Source: Candidatus Gastranaerophilales bacterium (GTDB taxonomy: Bacteria; Cyanobacteriota; Vampirovibrionia; Gastranaerophilales; Gastranaerophilaceae). Taken from it: DNA of 64,000 nucleotides. The notes beneath the pieces were generated by a model, which worked only from the letters and a program-made list of their open reading frames with translations, did no database searches and had not been told where the DNA came from. Within the stretch, counting starts at the first letter, position 1. The number at the start of each line of letters is the position of its first letter. The stretch is taken from assembly GCA_944323165.1 (NCBI GenBank), contig CALURK010000007.1, positions 1 through 64,000 on the forward strand, written 5' to 3'. Positions 28,987-38,169 of this stretch are shown here, in pieces. The position numbers and the translations under genes were made by a program.

Positions 28987-29985
28987 ATGGTTAAAAAACA
29001 CGAAACAATCAACTTAATGGTAGATGATATTTCTGATGAAGGAGTTGATTTTAACAATATAGAGCCAATCGAAGATGACGAGGATTCTATTTCAATAGAG
29101 GAACCTAAGACACAAGAAAGCCTCAACTCAGTAAATTCGGATGATTCTGTCAGAATTTACCTTCAACAAATCGGCAAAATTCCTTTACTTTCAGCTGAAG
29201 AAGAGCTTGAAGTTGCAAAGAAAATATACGAAACTCAGAGTGAAATCGCAAGAAAGGTTCTGATAAATGCGAATTTAAGACTTGTAGTAAGTATTGCTAA
29301 AAAATATATAGGAAGAGGCTTGTCATTTCTTGATTTGATACAAGAAGGAAATTTAGGTTTAATAAAGGCAACAGAAAAATTTGATTACACAAAAGGTTAT
29401 AAATTTTCGACTTATGCAACATGGTGGATACAGCAGTCAATAACAAGAGCAATTGCGGATAAGGCAAGAATTATAAGACTTCCGATACACTTGATTGAAT
29501 CAATTAACAAGATAAAAAAAGCAACAATGGATTTAACAACCGAGCTTGGAAGAATTCCTGTAAAGCAAGAAATTGCAGATAAGATGGGTATTTCTGTTGC
29601 AAAACTAACATCTATAATAAAATCCACCCAGTCTACAATCAGTATTGATACACCGACAGGTCAGAAGGACGATTCAAACAAAATCATCGATTACATCGTA
29701 GATGAATCAACTATCGCTCCTGAGTCTTTGGTTTCTCAAGAAAGCATGTTAGATGATATAAAAGGAATGTTAGAACAACTTAGCCCCAAAGAAAGAGATG
29801 TTTTAATTTTAAGATTTGGTCTTAACAACGACGGAAACAAGAAAACCCTTGATGAAATAGGTTCATTATACGGCGTTTCCCGCGAAAGGATCAGACAAAT
29901 TGAAAATAGAGCAATTTCTAAGCTGAAAAAGTTATGTAAAAATAAAAATTTAACTTCCGGCTTAAAAAATTATTTTGGGAATTAG
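28987..29985 (+). CDS. rpoD: RNA polymerase primary-type sigma factor (RpoD/SigA-like)
   Basis: 332 aa from the ATG at 28987 with AGAGGT 7 nt upstream. An acidic N-terminal stretch replaces a full region 1.1. Region 1.2 is [22 protein letters not shown]. Region 2 is complete: [57 protein letters not shown]. Region 3 is [14 protein letters not shown], and region 4 is [10 protein letters not shown]-like with [28 protein letters not shown]. It recognises standard TTGACA/TATAAT promoters, consistent with those seen in the window. A group 2 sigma cannot be excluded because of the short region 1.1. Confidence 0.93.
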   Translation: MVKKHETINLMVDDISDEGVDFNNIEPIEDDEDSISIEEPKTQESLNSVNSDDSVRIYLQQIGKIPLLSAEEELEVAKKIYETQSEIARKVLINANLRLVVSIAKKYIGRGLSFLDLIQEGNLGLIKATEKFDYTKGYKFSTYATWWIQQSITRAIADKARIIRLPIHLIESINKIKKATMDLTTELGRIPVKQEIADKMGISVAKLTSIIKSTQSTISIDTPTGQKDDSNKIIDYIVDESTIAPESLVSQESMLDDIKGMLEQLSPKERDVLILRFGLNNDGNKKTLDEIGSLYGVSRERIRQIENRAISKLKKLCKNKNLTSGLKNYFGN

Positions 29986-29998
29986 AATAGGAATCAAA

Positions 29999-31762
29999 AT
30001 GGCTGATATTGACAGAATTAATGAACTGGTAAGTGAAAAAGAATTTGATAAAGCGCAAGAGATGATTTCTGCATCCTTGGAGCAAGAGCCTGACAATATA
30101 GAATTAATAAAGCTTTCCGGGCTTGTAAACGTTAATTTAAACAATTGGGATGATGCCAGAAAAAACTTTGAAACTGTTGTCAAATATAAGCCTGATGATG
30201 CTACTTCACTATTTTATTTAGGGAATTGCTACGACAAACTTAATGATTATATTTCAGCAAAAAATGCATACATTTCAGTTATTAAGTTGAGATCCGAGTA
30301 TATTGAAGCTTATAAGAATTTATGTGTAACATTAATGAAACTTAATGATACAGACAATGCCATACAATATGCGTATAAAGCTTCCGCTATTGACCCGGAT
30401 GACTACATCTTTGATTTCATAGTAGGCACTGCGTATATGAAGTTAAAGGAATTCGAAAAAAGTATTCCTCCGCTAAAAAAAGCATTAGAAAAAAATCCTG
30501 ATAATATCGGTACACTAAACAGCCTTGGAACAGCTTGTACTGCAACTAAACAATTTGAAGAAGCTGTCAAATATTACCAAAAAGCATTGTCAATTGATCC
30601 GGAAAACCCTATGAGTTATTACAATATAGGTTCAGTCTATCAAATACAACAAAATCATAAAGAAGCATGCGAATATTTGAAAAAAGCTGTTCAATTGGAC
30701 GATGAAGACGAAACTTTTAAGGTAGCCTTAGCCCTGTCAGAGGTAAAAACAGGTCAATACAGAGAGGCATCAAACATATATAAAAACCTGCTTCTTGCTC
30801 ATCCGGAAAAAGATAATTACAAATACAATTTGGTTATCTGCCAAGAGGCAATGGGAGAAATACAAACAGCTATAGCTATTTTAGAAAAAATGGTTTATGC
30901 AAATCAAAAATTTATTCTTCCAGCCCAAAAGCTTGCAAGTTTGTATTTACAAACAAATCAGCTCTCTAAAGCTAAAGAAGTATATGACAATATACTCCTT
31001 AAAAATAAGCCTACAGCAGAAACTTTACATCAATATGCGATTTTATCATCCAGCTTGTGTGATACAGACACAGCTGAGAGGATTTTGAAAAAAGTAATAA
31101 AAATGAATCCAAAAATTGCAAAAGCTCATAAAGATTTAGGCATTATTTTCCTAAATAAGCGTCTGTTCAAATATGCAGAGGATGAATTCAAAACAGCACT
31201 TCAGCTTGCACCAAACGATTTTGAAATAATTTTTGAATACGGAAATTACCTTTATTCCGTATCGAAAAACAATGAAGCAGAACGATACTATCAGGAAGCT
31301 TTGGATTTGGAACCAAACAACATTTTGGCATTAACCTTTATGGCATTAAACAAGTTAATACTGAACCAGTTGGATGCGGCAAAAGATTATATAATGAAAG
31401 CTGTAAAGATAAACCCACATCACGAATATATTCAATTTTGTGCCGGTCGTATATTTTATGCGAGAAAAGAATATGAAGAAGCCAAACATTATTTAATACA
31501 TGCAGTAGAACAAAATCCTGATATAGAAACACAAAACACTCTGGCTCTAACGTATTATGAGCTTGGAGAGTTTAACTCGGCAATAAATATTTTTGATAAT
31601 ATATTATCAAAGAAGCCTGATAATATATCAGTAATGATGAGTTTAGCTAAATGTTATGAAGGATTAAAAAACAATGACAAAGCTTTGGAATACTTGGATA
31701 GAGTTGTATCAATCTTTCCTGAAGACGAAGAAGCTCACGAAATGATAAGAAAATTATCATAA
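29999..31762 (+). CDS. Tetratricopeptide repeat protein
   Basis: 587 aa from the ATG at 29999 (AGGA 6 nt upstream). It is built almost wholly of TPR units of 34 residues from residue 1 to the end, roughly 16 units, with clear examples at ATSLFYLGNCYDKLNDYISA, GTLNSLGTACTATKQFEEAV and PMSYYNIGSVYQIQQNHKEA. No signal peptide or membrane span. TPR superhelices serve as protein-binding scaffolds; the partner is unknown. Follows the sigma factor gene by 13 bp, so probably cotranscribed with it. Confidence 0.9.
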   Translation: MADIDRINELVSEKEFDKAQEMISASLEQEPDNIELIKLSGLVNVNLNNWDDARKNFETVVKYKPDDATSLFYLGNCYDKLNDYISAKNAYISVIKLRSEYIEAYKNLCVTLMKLNDTDNAIQYAYKASAIDPDDYIFDFIVGTAYMKLKEFEKSIPPLKKALEKNPDNIGTLNSLGTACTATKQFEEAVKYYQKALSIDPENPMSYYNIGSVYQIQQNHKEACEYLKKAVQLDDEDETFKVALALSEVKTGQYREASNIYKNLLLAHPEKDNYKYNLVICQEAMGEIQTAIAILEKMVYANQKFILPAQKLASLYLQTNQLSKAKEVYDNILLKNKPTAETLHQYAILSSSLCDTDTAERILKKVIKMNPKIAKAHKDLGIIFLNKRLFKYAEDEFKTALQLAPNDFEIIFEYGNYLYSVSKNNEAERYYQEALDLEPNNILALTFMALNKLILNQLDAAKDYIMKAVKINPHHEYIQFCAGRIFYARKEYEEAKHYLIHAVEQNPDIETQNTLALTYYELGEFNSAINIFDNILSKKPDNISVMMSLAKCYEGLKNNDKALEYLDRVVSIFPEDEEAHEMIRKLS

Positions 31763-31766
31763 GACA

Positions 31767-31791
31767 GCAAAAAAATTTTTTAGAGGTTTTA
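31767..31791 (+). promoter_or_regulatory. Shared upstream motif, copy A
   Basis: GCAAAAA starts at 31767 and GTTTTA occupies 31786-31791, 19 bases start to start. The same two blocks with the same distance precede three other genes in the window. Here GTTTTA ends 7 nt before the ATG. Confidence 0.6.
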
Positions 31792-31798
31792 CGTCAGT

Positions 31799-32536
31799 AT
31801 GAAAATAAGCCCCATAAATATAAACAGACAATCATACAAGCCATCCAGCAAGGGAAATAATAGAGAAGTTTATAACCAAAGCGGTAAATTTCTATACAAA
31901 ACAACCACATATTTTTTCAGAGATGATTTAAATTGGAGTAACTTTGTTGACTTATTAAAAGAGAAGTACAAAACAACCCCAAAAATAAACATAATAAACC
32001 ATGCCTGCTCGAATGGTCAAGAATCATATTCACTTGTAATAAAGTTAATGCAGAAATTGGGCAAGGAAGTGGAGAAGTTTTTACCAATCCAAGCAAAAGA
32101 TATTGATATTGACAATATAGCAAGTGCAATTCGCGGGCATTTGGGTATAAAACTTCACGACATTTATCGAATTAACAGTTATACTAACAACAATATAACC
32201 ACCTACTTCAATTATGGAGAAGCAAGCAATCCTAATAGTGATTTAGTATTAATTCCAAAAGAAAATATCAAAGACAAAGTAATTTTTAACCAATCAGATA
32301 TACTAAAAGACTCTGACAAAAAGCTTCCAAATAACACCGTCCTTCTATGTCGTAACCTATGGCCCTACCTCAAATTGACAGACAGAGAGATGTTAGCTCA
32401 AAAATTATGGAAAAATTTTGGAAAAAATTCTCTACTTGCAATAGGAGATTTTGACGATAAGAGCAATACCGCACAACTCTTAAAGAAGCAAGGATTTGTA
32501 GAAACAGGAGTTAGCAGAGTTTATACAAAACCCTAA
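31799..32536 (+). CDS. CheR-like SAM-dependent methyltransferase (orphan)
   Basis: 245 aa. The CheR catalytic pattern is recognisable: TTYFFRDDLNWSNFVDLL (cf. tsFFRd), INHACSNGQESYSLVIKL (SAM loop, cf. AgCStGEEpYSlAm), AKDIDIDNIASAIRG and VLLCRNLWPYL (cf. vfcRNVLiYf). CheR methylates glutamates of chemoreceptors, but no receptor or che gene is nearby and the N-terminal helical CheR domain is missing, so the substrate may differ. The N-terminus is a short Asn/Ser-rich lead (MKISPININRQSYKP). Its stop overlaps the stop of the convergent membrane-protein gene by 3 bases. Confidence 0.75.
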   Translation: MKISPININRQSYKPSSKGNNREVYNQSGKFLYKTTTYFFRDDLNWSNFVDLLKEKYKTTPKINIINHACSNGQESYSLVIKLMQKLGKEVEKFLPIQAKDIDIDNIASAIRGHLGIKLHDIYRINSYTNNNITTYFNYGEASNPNSDLVLIPKENIKDKVIFNQSDILKDSDKKLPNNTVLLCRNLWPYLKLTDREMLAQKLWKNFGKNSLLAIGDFDDKSNTAQLLKKQGFVETGVSRVYTKP

Positions 32537-33354
32537 ATTGTTTCATCAAATTTCCCGCCAATTTTGATAAAATTTTCATAATAGTAATTAAATACAAGCA
32601 CGGCAATAAAAACGAGATAATAAAAATTTATCAAAGTAAAAATAAAATGCATCACAACATTAACGACAAAAATTGTAGTTAAAATAGATAATACTGAGTA
32701 TGAAATAAAGAGCAAAAAGTATAATAAAACATTTTTCAAAAACATTTTGCTAAACAAATCCTTTAACGATATGAAAAAAGCCTTAAAAGGATTTGCACAC
32801 TTGAAAACAAGAGTCGGAAGTTGGAACATAAGCAAGAAATATTCTACGCTCATCGTAATAAGGATTAAGAAATTCCAGGCATTAAGCTTAATAATTTGTT
32901 CTTTTGAAAGAGACATCATAAACAGCTTCAAAGCTTCCATAGAGTCAAACGCTTTAGAGAGCGCCTGTGCAGAAATTCCAACATCTCCGATAAACTTTGT
33001 TCCAACCAAATATACTCCCAAAAGAAACAGAGCAGATAAAAGAAATATATTGCAAATAAGCCCCAGAACCGGCAAAAAATATTCTCCTACGCCCGCAGGG
33101 AACTCTTTAATTAACAAATTCGGATCATCGTCATTTTGTTTCAACACGCACTTTTTGAGCATATAAGCCCACCCTGACAAAAAAGCTCCCAACATAAGAA
33201 CGAAAAGAACTAAGGATAAAATTACATTTATCAACTCACCCCTAAAAGAAAATAAAACATACAAACTCGACAAGAGTGAAAATAAGATTAAAGGTGTAGC
33301 TAAAATTATATACTTATTTGTCAATTGAAAGCCGGTTTTAATACAGTTTAACAT
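32533..33354 (-). CDS. Multi-pass membrane protein, unrecognised
   Basis: 273 aa from the ATG at 33354 (AGGAG 5 nt upstream; a TTG 3 bases before is not needed). About six hydrophobic spans: near residues 15-35, 42-62, 95-118, 158-178, 208-235 and 240-260. Hydrophilic loops are short. No motif of a known transporter or enzyme is seen. It lies 9 bp after the CpaE-like ATPase gene and probably forms an operon with it. A DUF-type integral membrane protein is the fairest description. Confidence 0.7.
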   Translation of the reverse strand: MLNCIKTGFQLTNKYIILATPLILFSLLSSLYVLFSFRGELINVILSLVLFVLMLGAFLSGWAYMLKKCVLKQNDDDPNLLIKEFPAGVGEYFLPVLGLICNIFLLSALFLLGVYLVGTKFIGDVGISAQALSKAFDSMEALKLFMMSLSKEQIIKLNAWNFLILITMSVEYFLLMFQLPTLVFKCANPFKAFFISLKDLFSKMFLKNVLLYFLLFISYSVLSILTTIFVVNVVMHFIFTLINFYYLVFIAVLVFNYYYENFIKIGGKFDETI

Positions 33355-33363
33355 CAAATCTCC

Positions 33364-34521
33364 TTATACCTTGGTTCTATATTGAATAACAGCCTGTTCG
33401 ATTATATCGTCCGAAACTTTAGCCGCGAAATCTCTAAAGTTACTACCGATATTAGATTCCGGATTTATTTCGGAAATACTTACACCCTTGTTAATAGCTT
33501 CCATAATTGTGAAATAATTATTAGGGACTTTCCAGTAAACCTTCTCTCCGAGGGTATTTTCAATATCATCAATTTTAATTTCATCATTTTCCATATACCT
33601 GTTAATAACCAACTTAATTTTATCGTCAGGGTAATTTCTGGAACGAAAGAGATTTAAGCATCTTTGCGCATTTCTGATAGCCGGAATATTAACAATCGTA
33701 GTAAACATAATCCAATCAGATTCATCCAAAATTTTTAAAGAAACAGGATCAATGCTTGATGACATGTCAATTACAATATATGAAAAAACTTTTTTTAATT
33801 TTCTAAACAATTCAGAAATTTGTTGAACCGTAATACTTCCTGACTGTTCTATGTAACTTGAATCCGATAAAACATACAGTGAATTATCTTTATATTTTTC
33901 AAAGCCTTTAATAAAAATATCATCATCTTTATCTATAAGCCTTTGTATCACATAATTAACATCAAAAGGCGGATTAAGATTTAAGAAAGTGGATATATCA
34001 CCGAGTTGTAAATTCAAATCGACTAAAGCTACCTTATCCTTAGTAACTTTAGCGAGTTCAATAGCCAGATTAATTGCAATAGTAGTTTTTCCGATACCAC
34101 CCTTATTGGAATAAACAGTTATAATTTTAGATTGAGAATCTTCATCCTCAGGAGAAACACTCGCAAACATCGTTAAAATTCTTACCAAATCTTCTTGCAA
34201 AACAGGTTTCGGCAAAAACTCTTTTACCCCCAATCTTAGAGCATTAATAATAGTATTTGTGGAATAATCCATTGATATAATAATAATTTTAGAGGTAATA
34301 AGTTTGATATTATCAACAATACCGTTCAAATCAGAATTATCATCAGTTATATCCACAATTACAATAGGATCAGAATACTGCTTTAAATCCTCAATGCCTT
34401 TTTTGTAGTCAGAATATAATTTTACTTCGTTTATAAACTCCAAATTTTCAGTAAAAGACCTAATAATTTGACGCGAATGTTCATTCTTATCCAAAACAAA
34501 TAACGCAGAACTATTTTGCAT
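33364..34521 (-). CDS. CpaE/TadZ-like ATPase with receiver-like N-terminal domain
   Basis: 385 aa. The N-terminal ~120 residues resemble a response-regulator receiver domain (IVIVDITD with D57, ALRLGVKEFLPKPV with K105). Then comes a MinD/ParA ATPase with the deviant Walker A SNKGGIGKTT (138-147), DLNLQLGDISTFLNL and VIDMSSSIDPVSL. The same two-domain plan occurs in CpaE/TadZ proteins that place pilus machinery at a site in the cell. No tad genes are adjacent; the only partner in its operon is a membrane protein. Pilus localisation is possible given the pilM/N/O genes 6 kb away, but not shown. Confidence 0.85.
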   Translation of the reverse strand: MQNSSALFVLDKNEHSRQIIRSFTENLEFINEVKLYSDYKKGIEDLKQYSDPIVIVDITDDNSDLNGIVDNIKLITSKIIIISMDYSTNTIINALRLGVKEFLPKPVLQEDLVRILTMFASVSPEDEDSQSKIITVYSNKGGIGKTTIAINLAIELAKVTKDKVALVDLNLQLGDISTFLNLNPPFDVNYVIQRLIDKDDDIFIKGFEKYKDNSLYVLSDSSYIEQSGSITVQQISELFRKLKKVFSYIVIDMSSSIDPVSLKILDESDWIMFTTIVNIPAIRNAQRCLNLFRSRNYPDDKIKLVINRYMENDEIKIDDIENTLGEKVYWKVPNNYFTIMEAINKGVSISEINPESNIGSNFRDFAAKVSDDIIEQAVIQYRTKV

Positions 34522-34543
34522 TCTAAACCTCTCTTATTTACCT

Positions 34544-34572
34544 AATATACATCAAATTTCAATTAAGAACAA
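34544..34572 (-). promoter_or_regulatory. Promoter of the CpaE-like gene
   Basis: Minus strand TTGTTC (34567-34572), 17-bp spacer, TATATT (34544-34549), 22 bp before the ATG. Confidence 0.5.
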
Positions 34573-34610
34573 TCCATCAATTATACAAACAAGCATACGA
34601 GATAAATTTA

Positions 34611-34619
34611 TGTTATAAT
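34611..34619 (+). promoter_or_regulatory. Extended -10 promoter giving a near-leaderless transcript
   Basis: TGTTATAAT (TGn-TATAAT) ends 9 bp before the ATG at 34629, leaving a 5' leader of at most about 3 nt and no room for a ribosome site. Confidence 0.55.
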
Positions 34620-34628
34620 CAAAGCTGT

Positions 34629-35711
34629 ATGAAACGTTTTTTACGCAAATTATTTTCTAAAGTAACATTTGTAATCCTAATATGTATTCTTGCTTTATTA
34701 ACTTTCTTTTTCTGGGGCTGGCTGGAAAAGCAAGTTATGAAAGCTAAGGGCATGTATTACATATACAAAGGTGATCAGGCGTACTCGCAAGATAATATGT
34801 CTAAGACTTTTGAGTACTATCACAAAGGATTAGAATTGTTCCCGGAACATTATGAAGCTTGGTTTAATTTAGGGAATATTTATACAGTTTATGAAGACTA
34901 TTTTTCAGCAGTCGACTCTTATGAAAAAGCGATCAAATACAACCCCAAGTTTGTCTTGGCACGTATGAATTTAGGAATAGTCTATTCAGAAGATTTAGGT
35001 TTTTTTGATGAAGCGATCGAGCAATTTGATTACGTGGCCCAACTAAGGTTGTTTAAACTATGGATACCATTCGTGTACAGCAATGTAAAAAGCGTAAGAA
35101 CCAACAGAGGGCTCGCTTATTACAATAAAGGAGTAGCATATAAGCAAAAAGCAATGTATCTTCCTTTAGATAAACGCTATTTGGTATATACATATCTTGG
35201 AGATGCAATAGAATCATACAAAAAAGCGTTAAAATTTATAAAGAAAAGTTATGATGTACATTATAACAAAGCTGTAGCCCATCATTTGCGCGGAGAATAT
35301 AGAGAGGCCGGTTTAGAATACTGTGAGGCTATTGAACTTGAGCCAATGAAGTATGAAGCACATTATAATCTTGCCGTATTATTAAGGCAGCTTGACCGAC
35401 ATAGAGATTCAATAAGCGAGTTACACAAGGCAGCAATATTGATATTGGAAGAGCCGGATTCTTCGGCACTGGAATCCACATACATCTTTAATTTATTAAA
35501 TGATGCAACAAGAAAATTCATAACGAGTGATGAGTATTACACTCAAAAACTAACAGATGAGCCTTATGGAAATATAAGTTACACCTACGTAAACGGAAAA
35601 ATTGTACCTGATGAAGAATTTGATAAGGCAATTTTAAAGAATTTCAAAACTTGTGCCGGTTTTGAATACTTTAAAGAGAAAGATGTTGAAGAGGAAGAGT
35701 GGTATAAATAA
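34629..35711 (+). CDS. Membrane-anchored TPR protein
   Basis: 360 aa. A Lys/Arg-rich start and one span (about 13-31, VILICILALLTFFFWGWL) anchor it in the inner membrane. At least five TPR units follow, including FEYYHKGLELFPEHYEAWFNLGNIY, AVDSYEKAIKYNPKFVLARMNLGIVY and DVHYNKAVAHHLRGEYREAGLEYCEAIELEP. The tail is Glu-rich. It begins the run TPR - GGDEF - tsaE - tsaB - response regulator. The stop overlaps the GGDEF start (TAATG), so the two products may work together. Confidence 0.85.
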   Translation: MKRFLRKLFSKVTFVILICILALLTFFFWGWLEKQVMKAKGMYYIYKGDQAYSQDNMSKTFEYYHKGLELFPEHYEAWFNLGNIYTVYEDYFSAVDSYEKAIKYNPKFVLARMNLGIVYSEDLGFFDEAIEQFDYVAQLRLFKLWIPFVYSNVKSVRTNRGLAYYNKGVAYKQKAMYLPLDKRYLVYTYLGDAIESYKKALKFIKKSYDVHYNKAVAHHLRGEYREAGLEYCEAIELEPMKYEAHYNLAVLLRQLDRHRDSISELHKAAILILEEPDSSALESTYIFNLLNDATRKFITSDEYYTQKLTDEPYGNISYTYVNGKIVPDEEFDKAILKNFKTCAGFEYFKEKDVEEEEWYK

Positions 35712-37102
35712 TGGATAATAAAAACTTACAAATATTGACAAAAATCTCAGATCTTCTTGTCCAAAAGATTGATACTCAAGAGTTCATAAATGGCATAAAG
35801 TCACTTTTACAGGGATATATACAACTAAAAAATTTAGCTTTGTACATATATGACAACGTAACAAACACAATGCGTGATTGCTCAGCCAATTGGAGCATAA
35901 TCCCGGATGATTCTCAAGTGTATGAAGCGTTCAAAAATATAAAGGGTGAGGATTTTATAATAAATTCAAAAGCGTATAAAATACCTTCGCACTTAGGAGA
36001 TGTAAGCTTTAAACTGCAATCCTTGTTCATTCCGATAACCAAAGACGGTCAAGACTTTGGACTTATAGAAATGGAATTTGAAGACGGAACAACGGTTAAT
36101 ATGGAATTTTTATCATTGATGAAAATTTTATCTTCGCAAATTTCTCTAAAACTTCAAAATATCGTATTAAATGAGCAGTCAAAAATAAATGTAGAATTTC
36201 ATGATTCAATGAAAAATATCGCGAAAATCATTGAAACCCAATACGAATTAAATTATATAGTTCCGCTAATCGGGGAAATGTTAGACCGATTTATCTCTGA
36301 CCACTTGATATACGTATTTTTAAAACAAGGAGAAGATTTTCAACTTGTATGGCCGAAGGCTTGTAAAGATGAAAGAATTTATGAAGTACTGAAAGAATTA
36401 ACACCTGATACGGACTATATACTGACAAACAACGACAAAATAGGCGCTTTCCCGTTAACTTCAGATGGAGAAATAACAGGTTGCATAGTTGCAAGGAGCA
36501 CTCTTGATAAGTTGTCAAAAAGAGATATAAGTTATTTAGAACAGCTGACACGACAATCTGCGATTACCATAAGCCGTGCAAACGCTTATTCAAAGGTATT
36601 GCAATATGCGACATTGGACGCTTTAACCAATCTGAATAACAGACGACAGTTTGAAATCCGCTTAAAACAAGAAATAGCGATAACCAAACGTCAAAACAAC
36701 CCATTGTGCGCCATGATGATAGATATCGACTTTTTCAAAAAGGTAAATGACACATATGGTCACGCAAGCGGGGATGAAGTTTTAAGGACTGTAGCGTCAG
36801 TTATAAAAGCTCACCTTCGTGAATCAGATATTCCTGCAAGATATGGCGGAGAAGAATTTGCAGTACTTTTACCTTATACTCATATTGAAGAAGCCCAAAT
36901 TGTCGGAGAACGTTTGAGAAAGGCTGTTGAAGAAACTTCTGTTCACCTTGACAATTTTAATATCAATGTCACAATAAGCATGGGATTGGCAGAATTTCAC
37001 ACTGAGGAAAGCGGAGAAGAATTATTTGAAAGAGCCGACAAAGCTTTGTATGAAGCGAAAGAAAGCGGAAGGAACAGGGTATGTATAAGCAAAAATGTTT
37101 AA
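35711..37102 (+). CDS. GAF-GGDEF diguanylate cyclase
   Basis: 463 aa. One or two GAF-like sensor domains (about 10-155 and 165-295) precede a GGDEF domain. The active site GGEEF (379-383) is intact, and so is the upstream product-inhibition site R-x-x-D as RESD (370-373). DALTNLNNRR and MIDIDFFKKVNDTYGHASGDEVL complete the nucleotide and metal sites. It should make c-di-GMP and be feedback-inhibited. No membrane span, so it senses a cytoplasmic cue or the TPR protein it is coupled to. Two HD-GYP proteins lie about 10 kb away. Confidence 0.93.
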   Translation: MDNKNLQILTKISDLLVQKIDTQEFINGIKSLLQGYIQLKNLALYIYDNVTNTMRDCSANWSIIPDDSQVYEAFKNIKGEDFIINSKAYKIPSHLGDVSFKLQSLFIPITKDGQDFGLIEMEFEDGTTVNMEFLSLMKILSSQISLKLQNIVLNEQSKINVEFHDSMKNIAKIIETQYELNYIVPLIGEMLDRFISDHLIYVFLKQGEDFQLVWPKACKDERIYEVLKELTPDTDYILTNNDKIGAFPLTSDGEITGCIVARSTLDKLSKRDISYLEQLTRQSAITISRANAYSKVLQYATLDALTNLNNRRQFEIRLKQEIAITKRQNNPLCAMMIDIDFFKKVNDTYGHASGDEVLRTVASVIKAHLRESDIPARYGGEEFAVLLPYTHIEEAQIVGERLRKAVEETSVHLDNFNINVTISMGLAEFHTEESGEELFERADKALYEAKESGRNRVCISKNV

Positions 37103-37548
37103 CACTTGATGATACTAAAAAATTAGCCTACAAATTTGCAAACTTAGTTAAAGATGAAGGCTGTTTTGTGAACCTTTTCGGCGAAATCGGCGCCGGAAAA
37201 ACCGCTTTTGTAAAACTTGCAGCAGAAGCTTTGGGGATAAAAGAAAAAGTTACAAGCCCAAGCTTTGTAATCTTGAACGAATACCACAGTGCATCAATTC
37301 CGGTTTATCATTTTGATTTGTACAGACTGGAAAATGTCGGCATAAAAACAATAACTGATGAACTTAGAGAATATTCGGAAGGTAAAAAAATTACATTTGT
37401 CGAATGGGCAGAGTTTTCACAAGGAGAACTTCCCTTTGAGAGAATTGAAATGAACGTAAGATACGATGACAAAGATGACAGCAGAATTTATGAATTTGAA
37501 AGCATCGGAGAAAAATATAAAAAAGTAATAGAAGGATTAAAGAATTGA
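37081..37548 (+). CDS. tsaE: tRNA t6A biosynthesis ATPase TsaE
   Basis: 155 aa. P-loop GEIGAGKTAFVKLAAEAL (about 37-54), then VTSPSFVILNEY and FDLYRL, then ITFVEWAE, the standard TsaE series. TsaE hydrolyses ATP to cycle the TsaB-TsaD complex that makes N6-threonylcarbamoyladenosine in tRNA. The ATG lies 22 bases inside the end of the GGDEF gene, in another frame. Its TGA overlaps the TTG start of tsaB, so the two t6A genes are coupled. The Walker A motif is complete. Confidence 0.95.
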   Translation: MYKQKCLTLDDTKKLAYKFANLVKDEGCFVNLFGEIGAGKTAFVKLAAEALGIKEKVTSPSFVILNEYHSASIPVYHFDLYRLENVGIKTITDELREYSEGKKITFVEWAEFSQGELPFERIEMNVRYDDKDDSRIYEFESIGEKYKKVIEGLKN

Positions 37549-38159
37549 AAATATTAAGTTTTGACACTTGTCTTGATAAAACATACATTGCGCTCAGTGA
37601 CGACAGCAAAATTTTGGAGAGCAAAACAATACTCTCAGACGGGAAAAATTACCACTCTGCATACTTAATTTCAACAATAATTGAAGTACTGAAGAATGCA
37701 AATTTAACCCCGAAAGACGTTGACGTAATAGCAACCGATATAGGGCCGGGAAGTTTTACGGGGATTAGAGCTTGCACAACTGTAGCAAGAGTTTTTGCCC
37801 AACAGCTAAACTTAAAAACAATCGGAATAAGCTCGCTTGAAATACTTTCAAAAGCTCTAGGCGGAGATGATTTGGTCGTATTGGATGCAAGAAAAAATAA
37901 AGCTTATGTATATGACAAAAAAATCCTTGGAGCAATAGATTTAGAAGAAGTAGACAAAATGATTAAAGGAAAAAGAGTCATCACCGATAACAGCCTATTT
38001 GAAAGAGTAAGCCAAAATGCTTTAAGTGCTTATTCTTACGAAAAAGAAGATTACCCGCTGGGAGAAATCTTATCAAAATTGGCACTGGAAAAAGAAGCTA
38101 CTGACTGGAGAATGCTAAAACCATTGTACATTCAGCCGCCTCCTGTATTTAAAAAATAA
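37545..38159 (+). CDS. tsaB: tRNA t6A biosynthesis protein TsaB
   Basis: 204 aa, starting at TTG (TTGA overlap with tsaE, AGGA upstream). ASKHA-fold N-terminus LSFDTCLDKTYIALSD, then YHSAYLI and the family hallmark DIGPGSFTGIRACTTVARVFAQ, then GISSLEIL. TsaB is the inactive partner that activates TsaD. tsaD itself is not in the window. The C-terminal part is shorter than E. coli TsaB (231 aa), but the dimer motifs are present. Confidence 0.95.
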   Translation: MKILSFDTCLDKTYIALSDDSKILESKTILSDGKNYHSAYLISTIIEVLKNANLTPKDVDVIATDIGPGSFTGIRACTTVARVFAQQLNLKTIGISSLEILSKALGGDDLVVLDARKNKAYVYDKKILGAIDLEEVDKMIKGKRVITDNSLFERVSQNALSAYSYEKEDYPLGEILSKLALEKEATDWRMLKPLYIQPPPVFKK

Positions 38160-38169
38160 GGACAAAAAA

